From NCBI GenBank assembly GCA_963831235.1, contig CAWHPS010000064.1, positions 55,736-119,735 of the forward strand: a stretch of DNA of 64,000 nt, given 5' to 3'. How positions within the stretch are numbered: the stretch's first letter is position 1; each line of letters begins with the position of its first letter. A model generated the notes under the pieces. It worked only from the letters and a program-made list of their open reading frames with translations, searched no databases and was not told the DNA's origin. Shown piece after piece: positions 7,880 to 16,286 of the stretch. Both the position numbers and the translations under genes were made by a program. Source of the DNA: CAWHPS01 sp963831235. Its GTDB lineage: Bacteria > Fibrobacterota > OXYB2-FULL-49-7 > JAEUSG01.

Positions 7880-8780
7880 CATCATCCGATCTGTAAACTC
7901 CTCCGAATATCGTGCCTGCAAGAACAGTTTTTCCAAAACTTGCCATTGAATAAATATAGCGATAATCCAATCCTGAACTCTTGGAAACCCAATTTTTCCC
8001 ACTGTCGGTTGAAGCAAAAAATCCGTCATAGGTTCCGGCATACAATGTTCCGTTGTTATTTATTAAAGATAAAATATACGGGATGGTCATCCCGTTTTTT
8101 GATGGATACCATGAATCGCTATTCCCGTCTGATGCATACACTCCATCAAGAGTTCCAATTAATTTCTTTGTTCCAATCATGGTAAAGCAGGTTACTCTCT
8201 GATCCGCTTGTCCTGAGGTAATTTCTTGCCATTCGACGCCATTATTTTCGGTTTTAAAAAGTCCAGTGTCGGTACAGGCAAAGACTTCGTTTCCAAACTG
8301 ATACAGAGACCAAACATATGAATTCAATAGAATTCCATTATTTACAGATGTCCAACTATTGCCGCTGTCAGCCGAATGGTAAAGGCCGCTTTCAGTTCCT
8401 GCAATTATACCTGAATCGTTTACGAGAATAGATCTGAAATAATTAAAAGGAAGAGCGGCATCTCCCATTTTTTTCCAAAAACCATTTTCATCAAGAGTGT
8501 ATACTCCCATTGCCCCTCCACCAAATATTCTACCCTTAAATAATGCAAGAGATACTATATAGGTACTATCTGAAATTGATTTTATCATGGACCAGGTTTT
8601 GCAGCTATCTTCAGAAACATATACTATGTCTTTCACGGATAATGCATACGCTTTACCACCATCCGCCATTACCTGAAGAATATTTCCTGTCATGGGTCCG
8701 TTTGTCTGAGACCATTGTGCGAAGATAAGTGTGTTTAAAATCATGCTCACCAAAATGATTCTTTTTATAACTTTTTTCAT
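7876..8780 (-). pseudogene. T9SS-secreted beta-propeller protein, N-terminal part of the IS-interrupted gene
   Basis: Starts MKKVIKRIILVSMILNTLIF, a clear signal peptide with cleavage likely near AQW. At least five propeller repeats follow (VYVSEDSCKTWS, LYHSADSGNSWTS, LFKTENNGVEWQE, FFASTDSGKNWVS, then VYRSDDDG at the break). Upstream there is AAAGGG eight bases before the ATG and TATATTATATT as a likely -10. The frame runs on into the IS to a stop at 7836. The fragment would still be exported by Sec but lacks the T9SS sorting domain, so it would stay periplasmic or be degraded. Confidence 0.93.
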
Positions 8781-8906
8781 TGTAACCCTTTATTATTGTT
8801 TTGTAAATATTTCAATTAATGCGCATCAAATATAATATATACCAAAGCTTTTTATGAAATAAGATTCTGCTTGATTTACTGCTTGGGGAGAAGAATTAGA
8901 TTAGTT

Positions 8907-9166
8907 TGGGGGGTAATTCCTTTTGATAACGCTAAAGAAGCCGCAGTTGCCGAAGGGCTTAATGTAATTCCGGTTAAATCATTGGCCGAAGCCGTGGACT
9001 ATCTTTTAGGGGTTAAGAAAATTCTGCCCTTTAAAGTTGATATAAACACCATGTTCAACAAGCAAAACGCCATCCAGTTGATTTCTCCGATGTTAAAGGT
9101 CAGGAACACGTCAAACGTACGCTCGAAGTTGCAGAATCAGGCGGACACAACATTCAGACAACCTGA
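8907..9166 (+). pseudogene. comM: Fragment of a ComM/YifB-type Mg-chelatase-like AAA+ ATPase
   Basis: One frame reads WGVIPFDNAKEAAVAEGLNV then PVKSLAEAVDYLLG, the conserved N-terminal (Lon protease S16-like) domain of ComM. After a one-base shift near 9075 the next frame reads VDFSDVKGQEHVKRTLEVAE then SGGHNI, the motif just before Walker A in ComM. The Walker A and all downstream domains are absent; translation ends at a TGA within a few codons. It is therefore a truncated, frameshifted relic of about 85 codons. Intact ComM helps process DNA taken up by transformation. Confidence 0.85.
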
Positions 9167-9224
9167 CAATCCAAAAGACAATAAAAAAGGACACTTACTG
9201 CTTGAGAGTAATGAGTTCTCCTGT

Positions 9225-9554
9225 TTAAGATAGTGGTTCTTTATTTTCGATTGCAAGCTCGATTTTCAGTTTAGAATGTTCGATTGCCAAGTCTATCCAC
9301 CCCTGCATAAGCCTTCGGAATTTATTGTGATTTGCGATTTGCTTTTTTAACATTTTCACGAACTGCGGTCGGACATACTCCGTCCTGCTTTTCATGTGGT
9401 TAGTATAACTTATCTGATACGAACCCCCTGACCTGCTTTTCGGGTTTTTGTACTGACGGGTCAATGAGCCAGGACGCATTTCTCCAATGGATTGAAGTTC
9501 CCGCTTGATACGGGCGATTTCTGTTTCGATTTGAGACATGTTTTTCTTGCGCAT
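9225..9554 (-). CDS. DUF6788-like small protein, IS-associated
   Basis: 109 residues. A short coiled-coil start (QIETEIARIKRELQSIG) is followed by RPGSLTRQYKNPKSRSGG, a strand region SYQISYTNHMKSRTEYV and a helical end. The same layout occurs in the protein at 36802-37209, which precedes a transposase. Here no transposase is adjacent, so this may be an orphan left by an IS. The ATG at 9554 follows AGGAGG by five bases and a TATATTAT -10. Unlike the other copy it lacks the Cys-rich CTRTNCCC-type motif. Function is unknown. Confidence 0.6.
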   Translation of the reverse strand: MRKKNMSQIETEIARIKRELQSIGEMRPGSLTRQYKNPKSRSGGSYQISYTNHMKSRTEYVRPQFVKMLKKQIANHNKFRRLMQGWIDLAIEHSKLKIELAIENKEPLS

Positions 9555-9574
9555 GAGGCCTCCTTTTAGCTATA

Positions 9575-9596
9575 ATATAGCATATTTATGCTATAT
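9575..9596. promoter_or_regulatory. Inverted repeat upstream of the DUF6788-like gene, candidate operator/promoter
   Basis: Perfect 10-bp arms (ATATAGCATA / TATGCTATAT) are separated by TT and overlap the likely -10 of the leftward gene. AT-rich palindromes can arise by chance, but ten paired bases with this position suggest a binding site. Confidence 0.4.
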
Positions 9597-9961
9597 AAGC
9601 AAGCTTTTTCTTTAAAAAAAGGAGCCCCCATGACACTCTGGAACCTCCTCTGGCGTAGAGCGGGTATCTTGATGGCTTACCGTCCGAGATGGTCGTTTTG
9701 ACCTCTCTTAGAAATACCCTTCCAGAATTTCTTGCGGATACAATAAAAAATAAAATCCTCACATTATTCATACGAAACAAAATCGATATTACATGTGCAG
9801 AGGGGATAAAATTGGCTGCGTAATCAATTTGTCAGGAAAAGATAGCTGAAAACTCAGTACTGTTGAGTGACAAGCTGATAGTGGAAATTTGTTTTCAGCA
9901 TGTCAACTTTCAGGAAACTCGTTAACGTATCAGCCAAAGAATGATGGCAAAAAAAAAGCTA
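9597..9961. other. Intergenic stretch with no supported gene
   Basis: Only very short frames are present, including one starting MTLWNLLWRR after an AAAGGAG at ~9617 that stops after 23 codons. No protein family, terminator or repeat was recognised. It lies between IS debris and the 3' end of the rhamnulokinase gene and may be decayed accessory DNA. Confidence 0.5.
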
Positions 9962-11443
9962 TTACCTATTCTTGCAGATTTCTTTGAAGCGCTCCATTTC
10001 CAGTTTCATGGACCCTTGCCTCATTGGTGAATAGGAAATAAGCTCCACACTCTGCCTTAAAAAGTTGCGCGCTTCTGCAATGTCTTTAAAACGTCCATCA
10101 GATATTGCCTGGATTATAATATTGCCGATGGCCGTTGCCTCAATGGGGCCGGCCAAAACCGGTTTTCCAGAAACATCAGCAGTCAATTGATTCAAATACT
10201 TGTTCTGTGATCCTCCCCCAACAATATGGATTCCTTTTATGGAAGATTCTGTGATTTCTTCAATTTCTTCTATTACACATGCATACTTCATTGCCAAAGA
10301 CCGAAGAATGATTGCAGACAATTCTATCTGGTTCCAATCGTATTTTTGCCCTGTTTCTTTCAGGTGATGAGTAATAGCCGCAAGCATTGATTTTGGATTA
10401 AGAAAACCATTGTATTCAGGATTTATGTAAATGGATGTATCCTCTAATTTTTCCATACGTTGGACAAGGGAATCATAATCTATCAGTATTTTCTGTGCCT
10501 GCCATTCCTTTCTACAGGATTCAAGTATCCAAAGGCCCATCACATTCTTTAAAAACCTGATGGTATTAAACACGCCACCTTCATTAGTAAAATTATACTT
10601 ATAAGCCTTATCGCTTGTAAAAGGTTTGCTTGATTCTATTCCAACAAGCGACCATGTTCCTGAAGAAATATAGGCCCATCCATCCTGCAAGGGCGTGCCC
10701 GCAACCGCACTGCCTGTATCATGAGTTGCGGGAAGCACTACTTTGATATCAGGTAATCCGGTATCTATTTTCACATCACTAGCAATACGACCTAACACAC
10801 TGCCACAGCTTAAGATACAAGGTGCCACCTTAGAATCAAGCTTAAGAGCGTCGAATGTACTTTTCTCCCATTCTCTTGTGGTTACATTAAGCAATTGTGA
10901 AGTACTTGCATTGGTATATTCACCTGCCATTTTGCCGCTAAGATAGTAATGTATAATATCGGGTATCATTAGAAAAAGCCTGGCATTAGTGGGCCATTCA
11001 TTTGCTTTTTTTTGCGCATACAATTGGAAAATTGTATTGAAAGGCATGAACTGAATACCAGTAAGACCATAAAGTTTTTTATCTGGAATGATGGAAAAGA
11101 CCTCCTCCATTATTCCCTGGGTGCGCGAATCACGGTAGGCAATCGGCTCTTCGATAAGTTTACCTTGCTCATCAAACAGCCCAAAATCAACACCCCACGT
11201 ATCAGCACCAATGCTTTTAAGATTGATTTTTTCCTTTGAAACCTTTGCCCCAACTTTTCCAAGCCCAACAAGAATTTCCGACCATAAGGAATTGATATCC
11301 CAACGGTCATGTCTGTCTTTTTTTCGAAAACTGTTTGGAAAGCGGTGGATGGTTTCAATTTGAATTGAACTACTGCCAATTGTACCGAGTATTACCCGTC
11401 CACTACCAGCACCAAGGTCTATTGCTATATAAGAAGAATCCAT
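9962..11443 (-). CDS. rhaB: Rhamnulokinase (FGGY carbohydrate kinase)
   Basis: 493 residues, normal length. The N-terminal phosphate motif is YIAIDLGAGSGRVILGT; RhaB enzymes characteristically have GAGSGR here where other FGGY kinases have GTSS. Further family segments are GVDFGLFDEQGKL, PATHDTGSAVAG, WAYISSGTWSLVG and the C-terminal adenosine motif HIVGGGSQNKYLNQLTAD. It phosphorylates L-rhamnulose to L-rhamnulose 1-phosphate in the cytoplasm. The gene starts three bases after rhaI, so the two are co-transcribed, and it is divergent from the rhaEW operon. Confidence 0.92.
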   Translation of the reverse strand: MDSSYIAIDLGAGSGRVILGTIGSSSIQIETIHRFPNSFRKKDRHDRWDINSLWSEILVGLGKVGAKVSKEKINLKSIGADTWGVDFGLFDEQGKLIEEPIAYRDSRTQGIMEEVFSIIPDKKLYGLTGIQFMPFNTIFQLYAQKKANEWPTNARLFLMIPDIIHYYLSGKMAGEYTNASTSQLLNVTTREWEKSTFDALKLDSKVAPCILSCGSVLGRIASDVKIDTGLPDIKVVLPATHDTGSAVAGTPLQDGWAYISSGTWSLVGIESSKPFTSDKAYKYNFTNEGGVFNTIRFLKNVMGLWILESCRKEWQAQKILIDYDSLVQRMEKLEDTSIYINPEYNGFLNPKSMLAAITHHLKETGQKYDWNQIELSAIILRSLAMKYACVIEEIEEITESSIKGIHIVGGGSQNKYLNQLTADVSGKPVLAGPIEATAIGNIIIQAISDGRFKDIAEARNFLRQSVELISYSPMRQGSMKLEMERFKEICKNR

Positions 11444-11446
11444 ATT

Positions 11447-12712
11447 TTATTTGCGCTTTCCGGCCATTTCCTTTCTGTAACCACTCTTTCTATATGTGCT
11501 GATTGGGTCAATAGCGCCTCCTTTTTGTTTGCGCACCATTGCAAGGATTGGCGATACATCAGTTGTAAAAGCGGCTTTTAAAGTATTAAGCGCCATTATT
11601 GCATCGTTATTGGCCTGAAATTCAGCAAGGGCGTTTCTGTCAACAAGCAATGCCTGAACATAAGCGCGCTCTATCTCTATTGCGCTATTTATAAGAGATT
11701 CCAGTGGGTCTGTGACATTATGAGACTGATCTATCATATAGGTGGGTTTGAATCCGGGTATCTTTGAATATTCAGCATCAACAAGTTCATTGAAAACAAG
11801 GAACAACTGGAACGGCTTTATGGAACCAGCATCCAGGTCGTCATCACCGTACTTGCTGTCATTAAAATGAAAGCCGCCGAGTTTGCCAAACTGAATGAGT
11901 CTGGAAACAATTTGCTCTATATTGACATTAGGCGCATGATGTCCAAGATCAACAAGTGAAAAGGCTTTCTTGCCAAGCTCGGTTGAGCAATAATAACTTA
12001 CTCCCCAATCATGCAGCACTGTGGAATAAAAAGCCGGCTCATGGCATTTGTGTTCAATATATAAGCGCCAGTCAGAAGGCAGGTTTGCATAAATTTTCTT
12101 TAAGCTTTCAAGGTAGCGATCAAGAGATTTCCTGAAATTATGCTGCCCTGGAAAATTGGTACCATCCCCAAGCCATACGGTAAGGGATTTGGAACCGAGC
12201 TTCTCTCCTATTTTTATACATTCTATGTTATGGGCAATAGCTTGCGCCCAAACTGATGGGTCTGTATGGGTCAAACTTCCGAATTTATATGAGTACTTTG
12301 CACCTGGCTGATCCTGAAATGTGTTTGAATTCATTGCATCAAAAGATAATCCAAGTTTTGAAGCGTAGGATGATAGTTTGGAGATACTATCTGGTTTGTC
12401 CCATGGAATATGAAGAGAAACAGCGGATGTGCAGGCTGTAAGGTCGTTTACAAGCGCGCAATCTTCAAGTTTATCATAAATATTTCTCGGCTCCCCAATT
12501 CCCTTGAACACACCAAAACGGGTACCTCCTGTGCCAGTGCCCCATGATGGTATTGCAACAGAAAACTTACCAGCCTTTTTCATGATGGTATCAATGTTTA
12601 TTCCATGGCGTGAGAGCTTTCTTGATAATGCCTCGAAATCATCATCAAGGGCAGTCGAAAGCTTGCTATTTTCGCTTGATATCACATCTTTAATACGGGG
12701 TATTGCAGCCAT
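11447..12712 (-). CDS. rhaI: L-rhamnose isomerase, RhaI (Pseudomonas/Rhizobium) type
   Basis: 421 residues, a TIM-barrel isomerase distinct from the E. coli RhaA type. Metal and substrate segments visible are YIEHKCHEPAFYSTV, SLVDLGHHAPNVNIEQIV, GGFHFNDSKYGDDDLDAGS and YMIDQSHNVTDPLESLI, which hold the expected His/Asp/Glu metal ligands. It converts L-rhamnose to L-rhamnulose with Mn2+ or Co2+. The start has AGGTGAT seven bases upstream. It is the first gene of the leftward rhaI-rhaB pair; no rhamnose transporter or regulator is nearby. Confidence 0.92.
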   Translation of the reverse strand: MAAIPRIKDVISSENSKLSTALDDDFEALSRKLSRHGINIDTIMKKAGKFSVAIPSWGTGTGGTRFGVFKGIGEPRNIYDKLEDCALVNDLTACTSAVSLHIPWDKPDSISKLSSYASKLGLSFDAMNSNTFQDQPGAKYSYKFGSLTHTDPSVWAQAIAHNIECIKIGEKLGSKSLTVWLGDGTNFPGQHNFRKSLDRYLESLKKIYANLPSDWRLYIEHKCHEPAFYSTVLHDWGVSYYCSTELGKKAFSLVDLGHHAPNVNIEQIVSRLIQFGKLGGFHFNDSKYGDDDLDAGSIKPFQLFLVFNELVDAEYSKIPGFKPTYMIDQSHNVTDPLESLINSAIEIERAYVQALLVDRNALAEFQANNDAIMALNTLKAAFTTDVSPILAMVRKQKGGAIDPISTYRKSGYRKEMAGKRK

Positions 12713-12832
12713 TTTATCACCTTTCTTTTTTATTACAATTTATTCATTTATATAATAATATAATTTCTATATTTTCTTAATGCAAATATTTTTTTATGAG
12801 TGGAAACATAATTATTAACCATTCTAAATGAA

Positions 12833-12974
12833 ACCCTCATCCCCTAACCCCTTCTCCCACTTATGGGAGAAGGGGAATAATTAAATCACACGCTTTCCTA
12901 TTGATGGAATCATAATATCCAACTTCATTGCCCCCTCTCCCTTAACCGGGAGAGGGGAAAAAGGGGTGAGGTTT
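12833..12974. repeat. Extragenic palindromic repeat (CCCTCACCCC / CCCCTCTCCC family), two hairpins
   Basis: Hairpin one is CCCCTTCTCCC (12848-12858) pairing with 12865-12875. Hairpin two is CCCCTCTCCC (12932-12941) pairing with 12948-12957. An outer CCCTCATCCCC faces GGGGTGAGG, so the whole block is one larger imperfect inverted repeat. The same core appears as a single hairpin at 45224-45277. This matches the widespread REP-like family whose translation reads LTPTLSP-type peptides in many bacteria. Confidence 0.8.
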
Positions 12975-13005
12975 AACAGGTTTCATTCCGCCCCTTAATT
13001 TAGTA

Positions 13006-13034
13006 TTGACAATGCCTATAAATTTATTTATATT
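13006..13034 (+). promoter_or_regulatory. Sigma70-type promoter for the rhaEW operon
   Basis: TTGACA at 13006-13011, a 17-bp spacer, then TATATT at 13029-13034. This is near consensus and 34 bp before the rhaEW start codon. No operator motif was identified. Confidence 0.65.
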
Positions 13035-13068
13035 TTCATTATGAAAACTATAAAACAAGGCCATAATC

Positions 13069-15054
13069 ATGACTAAAAGCGCGCTTTTGGAAGATCTCGT
13101 TGAAATATCCCATTTCTATGGGAGCAACCCCGACTTTCTTCTTGCGGGTGGTGGAAATACTTCAGCAAAAACCAATGAAAACCTGTATGTGAAAGCATCC
13201 GGAAATAAACTTTCAACAATAACAGAACAGGGGTTTGCAAAACTAAACCTGAAAAGCCTCCTTAATCTTTACTCAATCAACTATCCAAAAGATCCCAAAA
13301 AGAGAGAATCCATGGTACTCTCGAACCTGCTTCTTGCACGTGAACCTGGTGAAGAATCAAAAAGACCCAGCGTTGAAACACTGCTCCACGCTTTATTGCC
13401 CAAACGATTTGTTGTTCATACTCATCCGGCAATTGTAAATGGCCTGGCTTGCTCTAAAAACGGAGAATCCATTGTTAAACAACTTTTTAAAGATAAAGCC
13501 CTTTGGGTCCCATATACGGATCCTGGTTTTACCCTTGCATGCAAAGTAAAAAGTCTTATTGAAAAAAGGAGTCTATCCGGCCTTGACATACCTGACATTA
13601 TAATCCTTCAGAACCATGGTCTCTTTGTTTCAGGCAATAGTCTTGAAGAAATACGCAAAACAACCTCTTATATAGTTAATCTCTTGAAACAAAAAATCAG
13701 GCGAAAACCTGATTTCTCTTTTAGCGAAACAGACCTTAAAAAGGCTGCTTCAATTGCACCAATAATCAGAATGGCATGCAAAGAGAGTAATAATTCATGC
13801 ATTGCAATATTTAACACCAATCGAGAAATATTAAATCGTATTAAAACAATGGCAAATTTTAAGGCCATTGAAAAGCCTTTTACCCCCGATCATATTGTTT
13901 ACTGCCAATGCTATCCTTTATACATAAGATGTTCGGGAAAACATCATGAGAGTCAAGATCAAATCATAAACGCAATCACTAAATATAAATCCATTAACAA
14001 TGTTGCCCCTAAAATAGTCGCAATCGAGGGGCTTGGAGTCTTTTGCCTTGGCTCCGGAATCGAACAAGCCTTAACAACCCACTCCTTTTTTCAAGACACC
14101 CTGACAATTGCCGCGTATGCAGAATCATTTGGCGGCCCTTCATCCATGACAACACGGCAAATTGATTTTATTGGTAAATGGGAGGCTGAAACATACCGCA
14201 GAAAAATGTCTTTCAAGGATTGCGGAATCAAAGCTTTGTCTGAAAAGATCGCAATTGTAACAGGTGGTGCCCAGGGCTTTGGAAAAGGGCTTTCTGAAGC
14301 GCTCCTGAAAGAAGGCGCGATTGTGGTCATTGCTGACCGGAATCTTACGCTTGCCAAGGAAACCGCAACATCACTTTCAGATGTGTATGGCAAAAACAAA
14401 GCTGTTGCGCTACCTGTTGACGTATCTGATGCGAAATCCGTGGAAAAGCTGATAAGTGATACTGTTTTGCAATTCGGTGGGCTTGACCTTTTAGTAAGTA
14501 ATGCCGGCGTACTAAAAGCAGGAGGCCTTGACGAGCTTTCACAAAACGACTTTGATCTCGTGACCCGGATAAATTACACAGGGTTTTATCTGTGCACAAA
14601 ATACGCCTCGGAGATCATGAAGCTCCAGAACAAGGTTGCTCCTGACTATTTCATGGACATTGTTCAGATTAATTCCAAGTCAGGTTTGTCGGGCAGTAAA
14701 AAGAATTTCGCTTATGCAGGAGGCAAATTCGGAAGCATAGGCTTAACCCAGAGTTTTGCACTTGAGCTCGTTGATTACAACATCAAAGTGAACGCAATAT
14801 GCCCGGGAAACCTCTTTGACGGCCCATTATGGTCTGACCACAAGAATGGTCTGTTTGTACAGTACTTAAGAGCCGGAAAGGTGCCAGGTGCAAAAACAAT
14901 TGAAGATGTTAAGCGTTCTTATGAGGTCAAGGTGCCAATGAAACGAGGCTGCACTGTTGATGATGTGGCAAAGGCCCTCTTATATATAATCGACCAAAAA
15001 TATGAAACAGGCCAGGCCCTGCCGGTAACAGGCGGCCAGAACATGCTCAACTGA
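13069..15054 (+). CDS. rhaEW: RhaEW: bifunctional L-rhamnulose-1-phosphate aldolase / short-chain dehydrogenase (L-lactaldehyde oxidation)
   Basis: 661 residues. Residues 1-~380 are a class II aldolase domain with GGGNTSAKT, KASGNKLSTI and the zinc motif HTHPAIVNGL; the third zinc His is in ILQNHGLFVSG. Residues ~405-661 are an SDR domain with the NAD motif VTGGAQGFGKG, LVSNAGVLKAG and the Tyr-x3-Lys pair in FAYAGGKFGS. Published comparative work on rhamnose catabolism assigns such fusions aldolase and lactaldehyde dehydrogenase activities, giving DHAP and L-lactate. It heads the rightward operon; the next gene starts eight bases after its stop. Confidence 0.9.
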   Translation: MTKSALLEDLVEISHFYGSNPDFLLAGGGNTSAKTNENLYVKASGNKLSTITEQGFAKLNLKSLLNLYSINYPKDPKKRESMVLSNLLLAREPGEESKRPSVETLLHALLPKRFVVHTHPAIVNGLACSKNGESIVKQLFKDKALWVPYTDPGFTLACKVKSLIEKRSLSGLDIPDIIILQNHGLFVSGNSLEEIRKTTSYIVNLLKQKIRRKPDFSFSETDLKKAASIAPIIRMACKESNNSCIAIFNTNREILNRIKTMANFKAIEKPFTPDHIVYCQCYPLYIRCSGKHHESQDQIINAITKYKSINNVAPKIVAIEGLGVFCLGSGIEQALTTHSFFQDTLTIAAYAESFGGPSSMTTRQIDFIGKWEAETYRRKMSFKDCGIKALSEKIAIVTGGAQGFGKGLSEALLKEGAIVVIADRNLTLAKETATSLSDVYGKNKAVALPVDVSDAKSVEKLISDTVLQFGGLDLLVSNAGVLKAGGLDELSQNDFDLVTRINYTGFYLCTKYASEIMKLQNKVAPDYFMDIVQINSKSGLSGSKKNFAYAGGKFGSIGLTQSFALELVDYNIKVNAICPGNLFDGPLWSDHKNGLFVQYLRAGKVPGAKTIEDVKRSYEVKVPMKRGCTVDDVAKALLYIIDQKYETGQALPVTGGQNMLN

Positions 15055-15062
15055 AAGAAATA

Positions 15063-16286
15063 ATGGACATAAATAATCCAGAGACAAAGCACCACTTTGT
15101 TAATAATCATATCCATACCATTTATTCTTTCTCGCCATACTCTCCTTCCATGGCGGTTTTGAAGGCCAAGGAAGCAGGGTTGCGATCTGCAGGACTCATG
15201 GACCACGATTCAATTGCAGGTGCAAATGAGTTTATAGAAGCAGGAAGAATAGCCGGCCTTCCAATAACAATTGGCCTTGAATGCAGAGCTGATTTCAGTA
15301 AAACCGCGCTTAATGGAAAATACATAAATCACCCTGATCAGAGATCTGTTGCATATATCGCGCTTCATGGTATTCCACACAACCGCTTTAAAGAAACAGC
15401 GGATTTCTTTGCCCCGAGCATTGAAGCGCGCAATAGGCGAAACCAGGCGATGGTTACCAAAATAAATCTGGTTTTAAATCCGCTTGACTTATTTATTGAT
15501 TACATCAATGATGTCCTGCCATTGTCACAACATGACCATGGCGGCACAGTAACTGAGCGCCATCTGCTTTATGCAGTAACACTGAAACTCATTCAAAAGT
15601 TCGGCAAGGGAGAGGGCCTGATAAAAATTATTGAAGAAAAACTTAATATCATGCTTTCAAATAAAATGAAATCTTTGCTTCAAGATAGGGTAAACCCTTT
15701 TTATGAATATGATCTTCTCGGCATACTTAAAAGCGGGCTTGGAAATACTTTTTATATTGACGCAAAGGAAGAATGTTATCCAATCGAAACCATTGTGGAT
15801 TTTTCATATAAGATAGGCGCTATACTCGCGTATGCTTATCTTGGCGATATTGAAGAATCTGTAACAGGTGATAAAAAGGCCCAACATTTTGAGGATGCCT
15901 ACCTGGAACTCCTGTTTAATGAAATAAAGAGGCTCAAATTTCAGGCAGTAACCTATATGCCAACTAGAAACACAAAAGCGCAACTTGCGCGCATCAGAAG
16001 TTTATGCAAACAAAATGGTTTGCTTGAAATTTCAGGAGAAGATATAAATTCACCACGCCAGTCATTTATCTGTCCTGCGCTTTCACAGCCTGAATACAGC
16101 CACCTGGTTGACATGACATGGGCCCTCATAGGTCACGAGCTGGAGGCAACAAGGGATGCTTCTTATGGGTTCTTTACACCTGAGACAAAAAAGCGCTTTC
16201 CAGGTCTTGACGAACGCATTATGCATTTCAAATCAATCGGGCAGAAGCTTCAATCCAATGATCTTTCCAATAGGAGTATAAAATGA
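15063..16286 (+). CDS. PHP-domain metal-dependent hydrolase in the rhamnose operon
   Basis: 407 residues. PHP motifs are visible: NHIHTIYSFS (motif I, HxH), GLMDHDSIAG (motif II), PITIGLECRADF (motif III) and a late SGEDINSPRQSF. The family covers histidinol phosphatases, trypsin-like phosphoesterases and polymerase-linked nucleases, all using a trinuclear metal site. It is sandwiched between rhaEW (8-bp gap) and the zinc dehydrogenase (ATGA overlap), so it is part of this pathway. A sugar-phosphate phosphatase or lactone hydrolase role would suit, but the substrate cannot be inferred from sequence. No standard rhamnose pathway requires it. Confidence 0.8.
   Translation: MDINNPETKHHFVNNHIHTIYSFSPYSPSMAVLKAKEAGLRSAGLMDHDSIAGANEFIEAGRIAGLPITIGLECRADFSKTALNGKYINHPDQRSVAYIALHGIPHNRFKETADFFAPSIEARNRRNQAMVTKINLVLNPLDLFIDYINDVLPLSQHDHGGTVTERHLLYAVTLKLIQKFGKGEGLIKIIEEKLNIMLSNKMKSLLQDRVNPFYEYDLLGILKSGLGNTFYIDAKEECYPIETIVDFSYKIGAILAYAYLGDIEESVTGDKKAQHFEDAYLELLFNEIKRLKFQAVTYMPTRNTKAQLARIRSLCKQNGLLEISGEDINSPRQSFICPALSQPEYSHLVDMTWALIGHELEATRDASYGFFTPETKKRFPGLDERIMHFKSIGQKLQSNDLSNRSIK

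Larger units (their letters stand above)
12713..13068. other. Divergent intergenic region of the rhamnose locus containing a palindromic repeat element
   Basis: Between the rhaI start and the rhaEW start. It holds the repeat element at 12833-12974, a good rightward promoter at 13006-13034, and an AT-rich leftward promoter area next to rhaI. No transcription-factor gene lies here. The repeats sit between the two promoters and may insulate them. Confidence 0.7.

Noticed and set aside
8871..9233. 120-codon frame as a functional protein
   Set aside because: Only the middle part matches ComM; the tail after the frameshift is nonsense and the upstream part has no homology. Called a relic.
12836..12974. 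CRISPR array from the repeated CCCCT/AGGGG blocks
   Set aside because: Only two hairpins with different spacing and no spacer pattern; matches a REP-like palindrome family.
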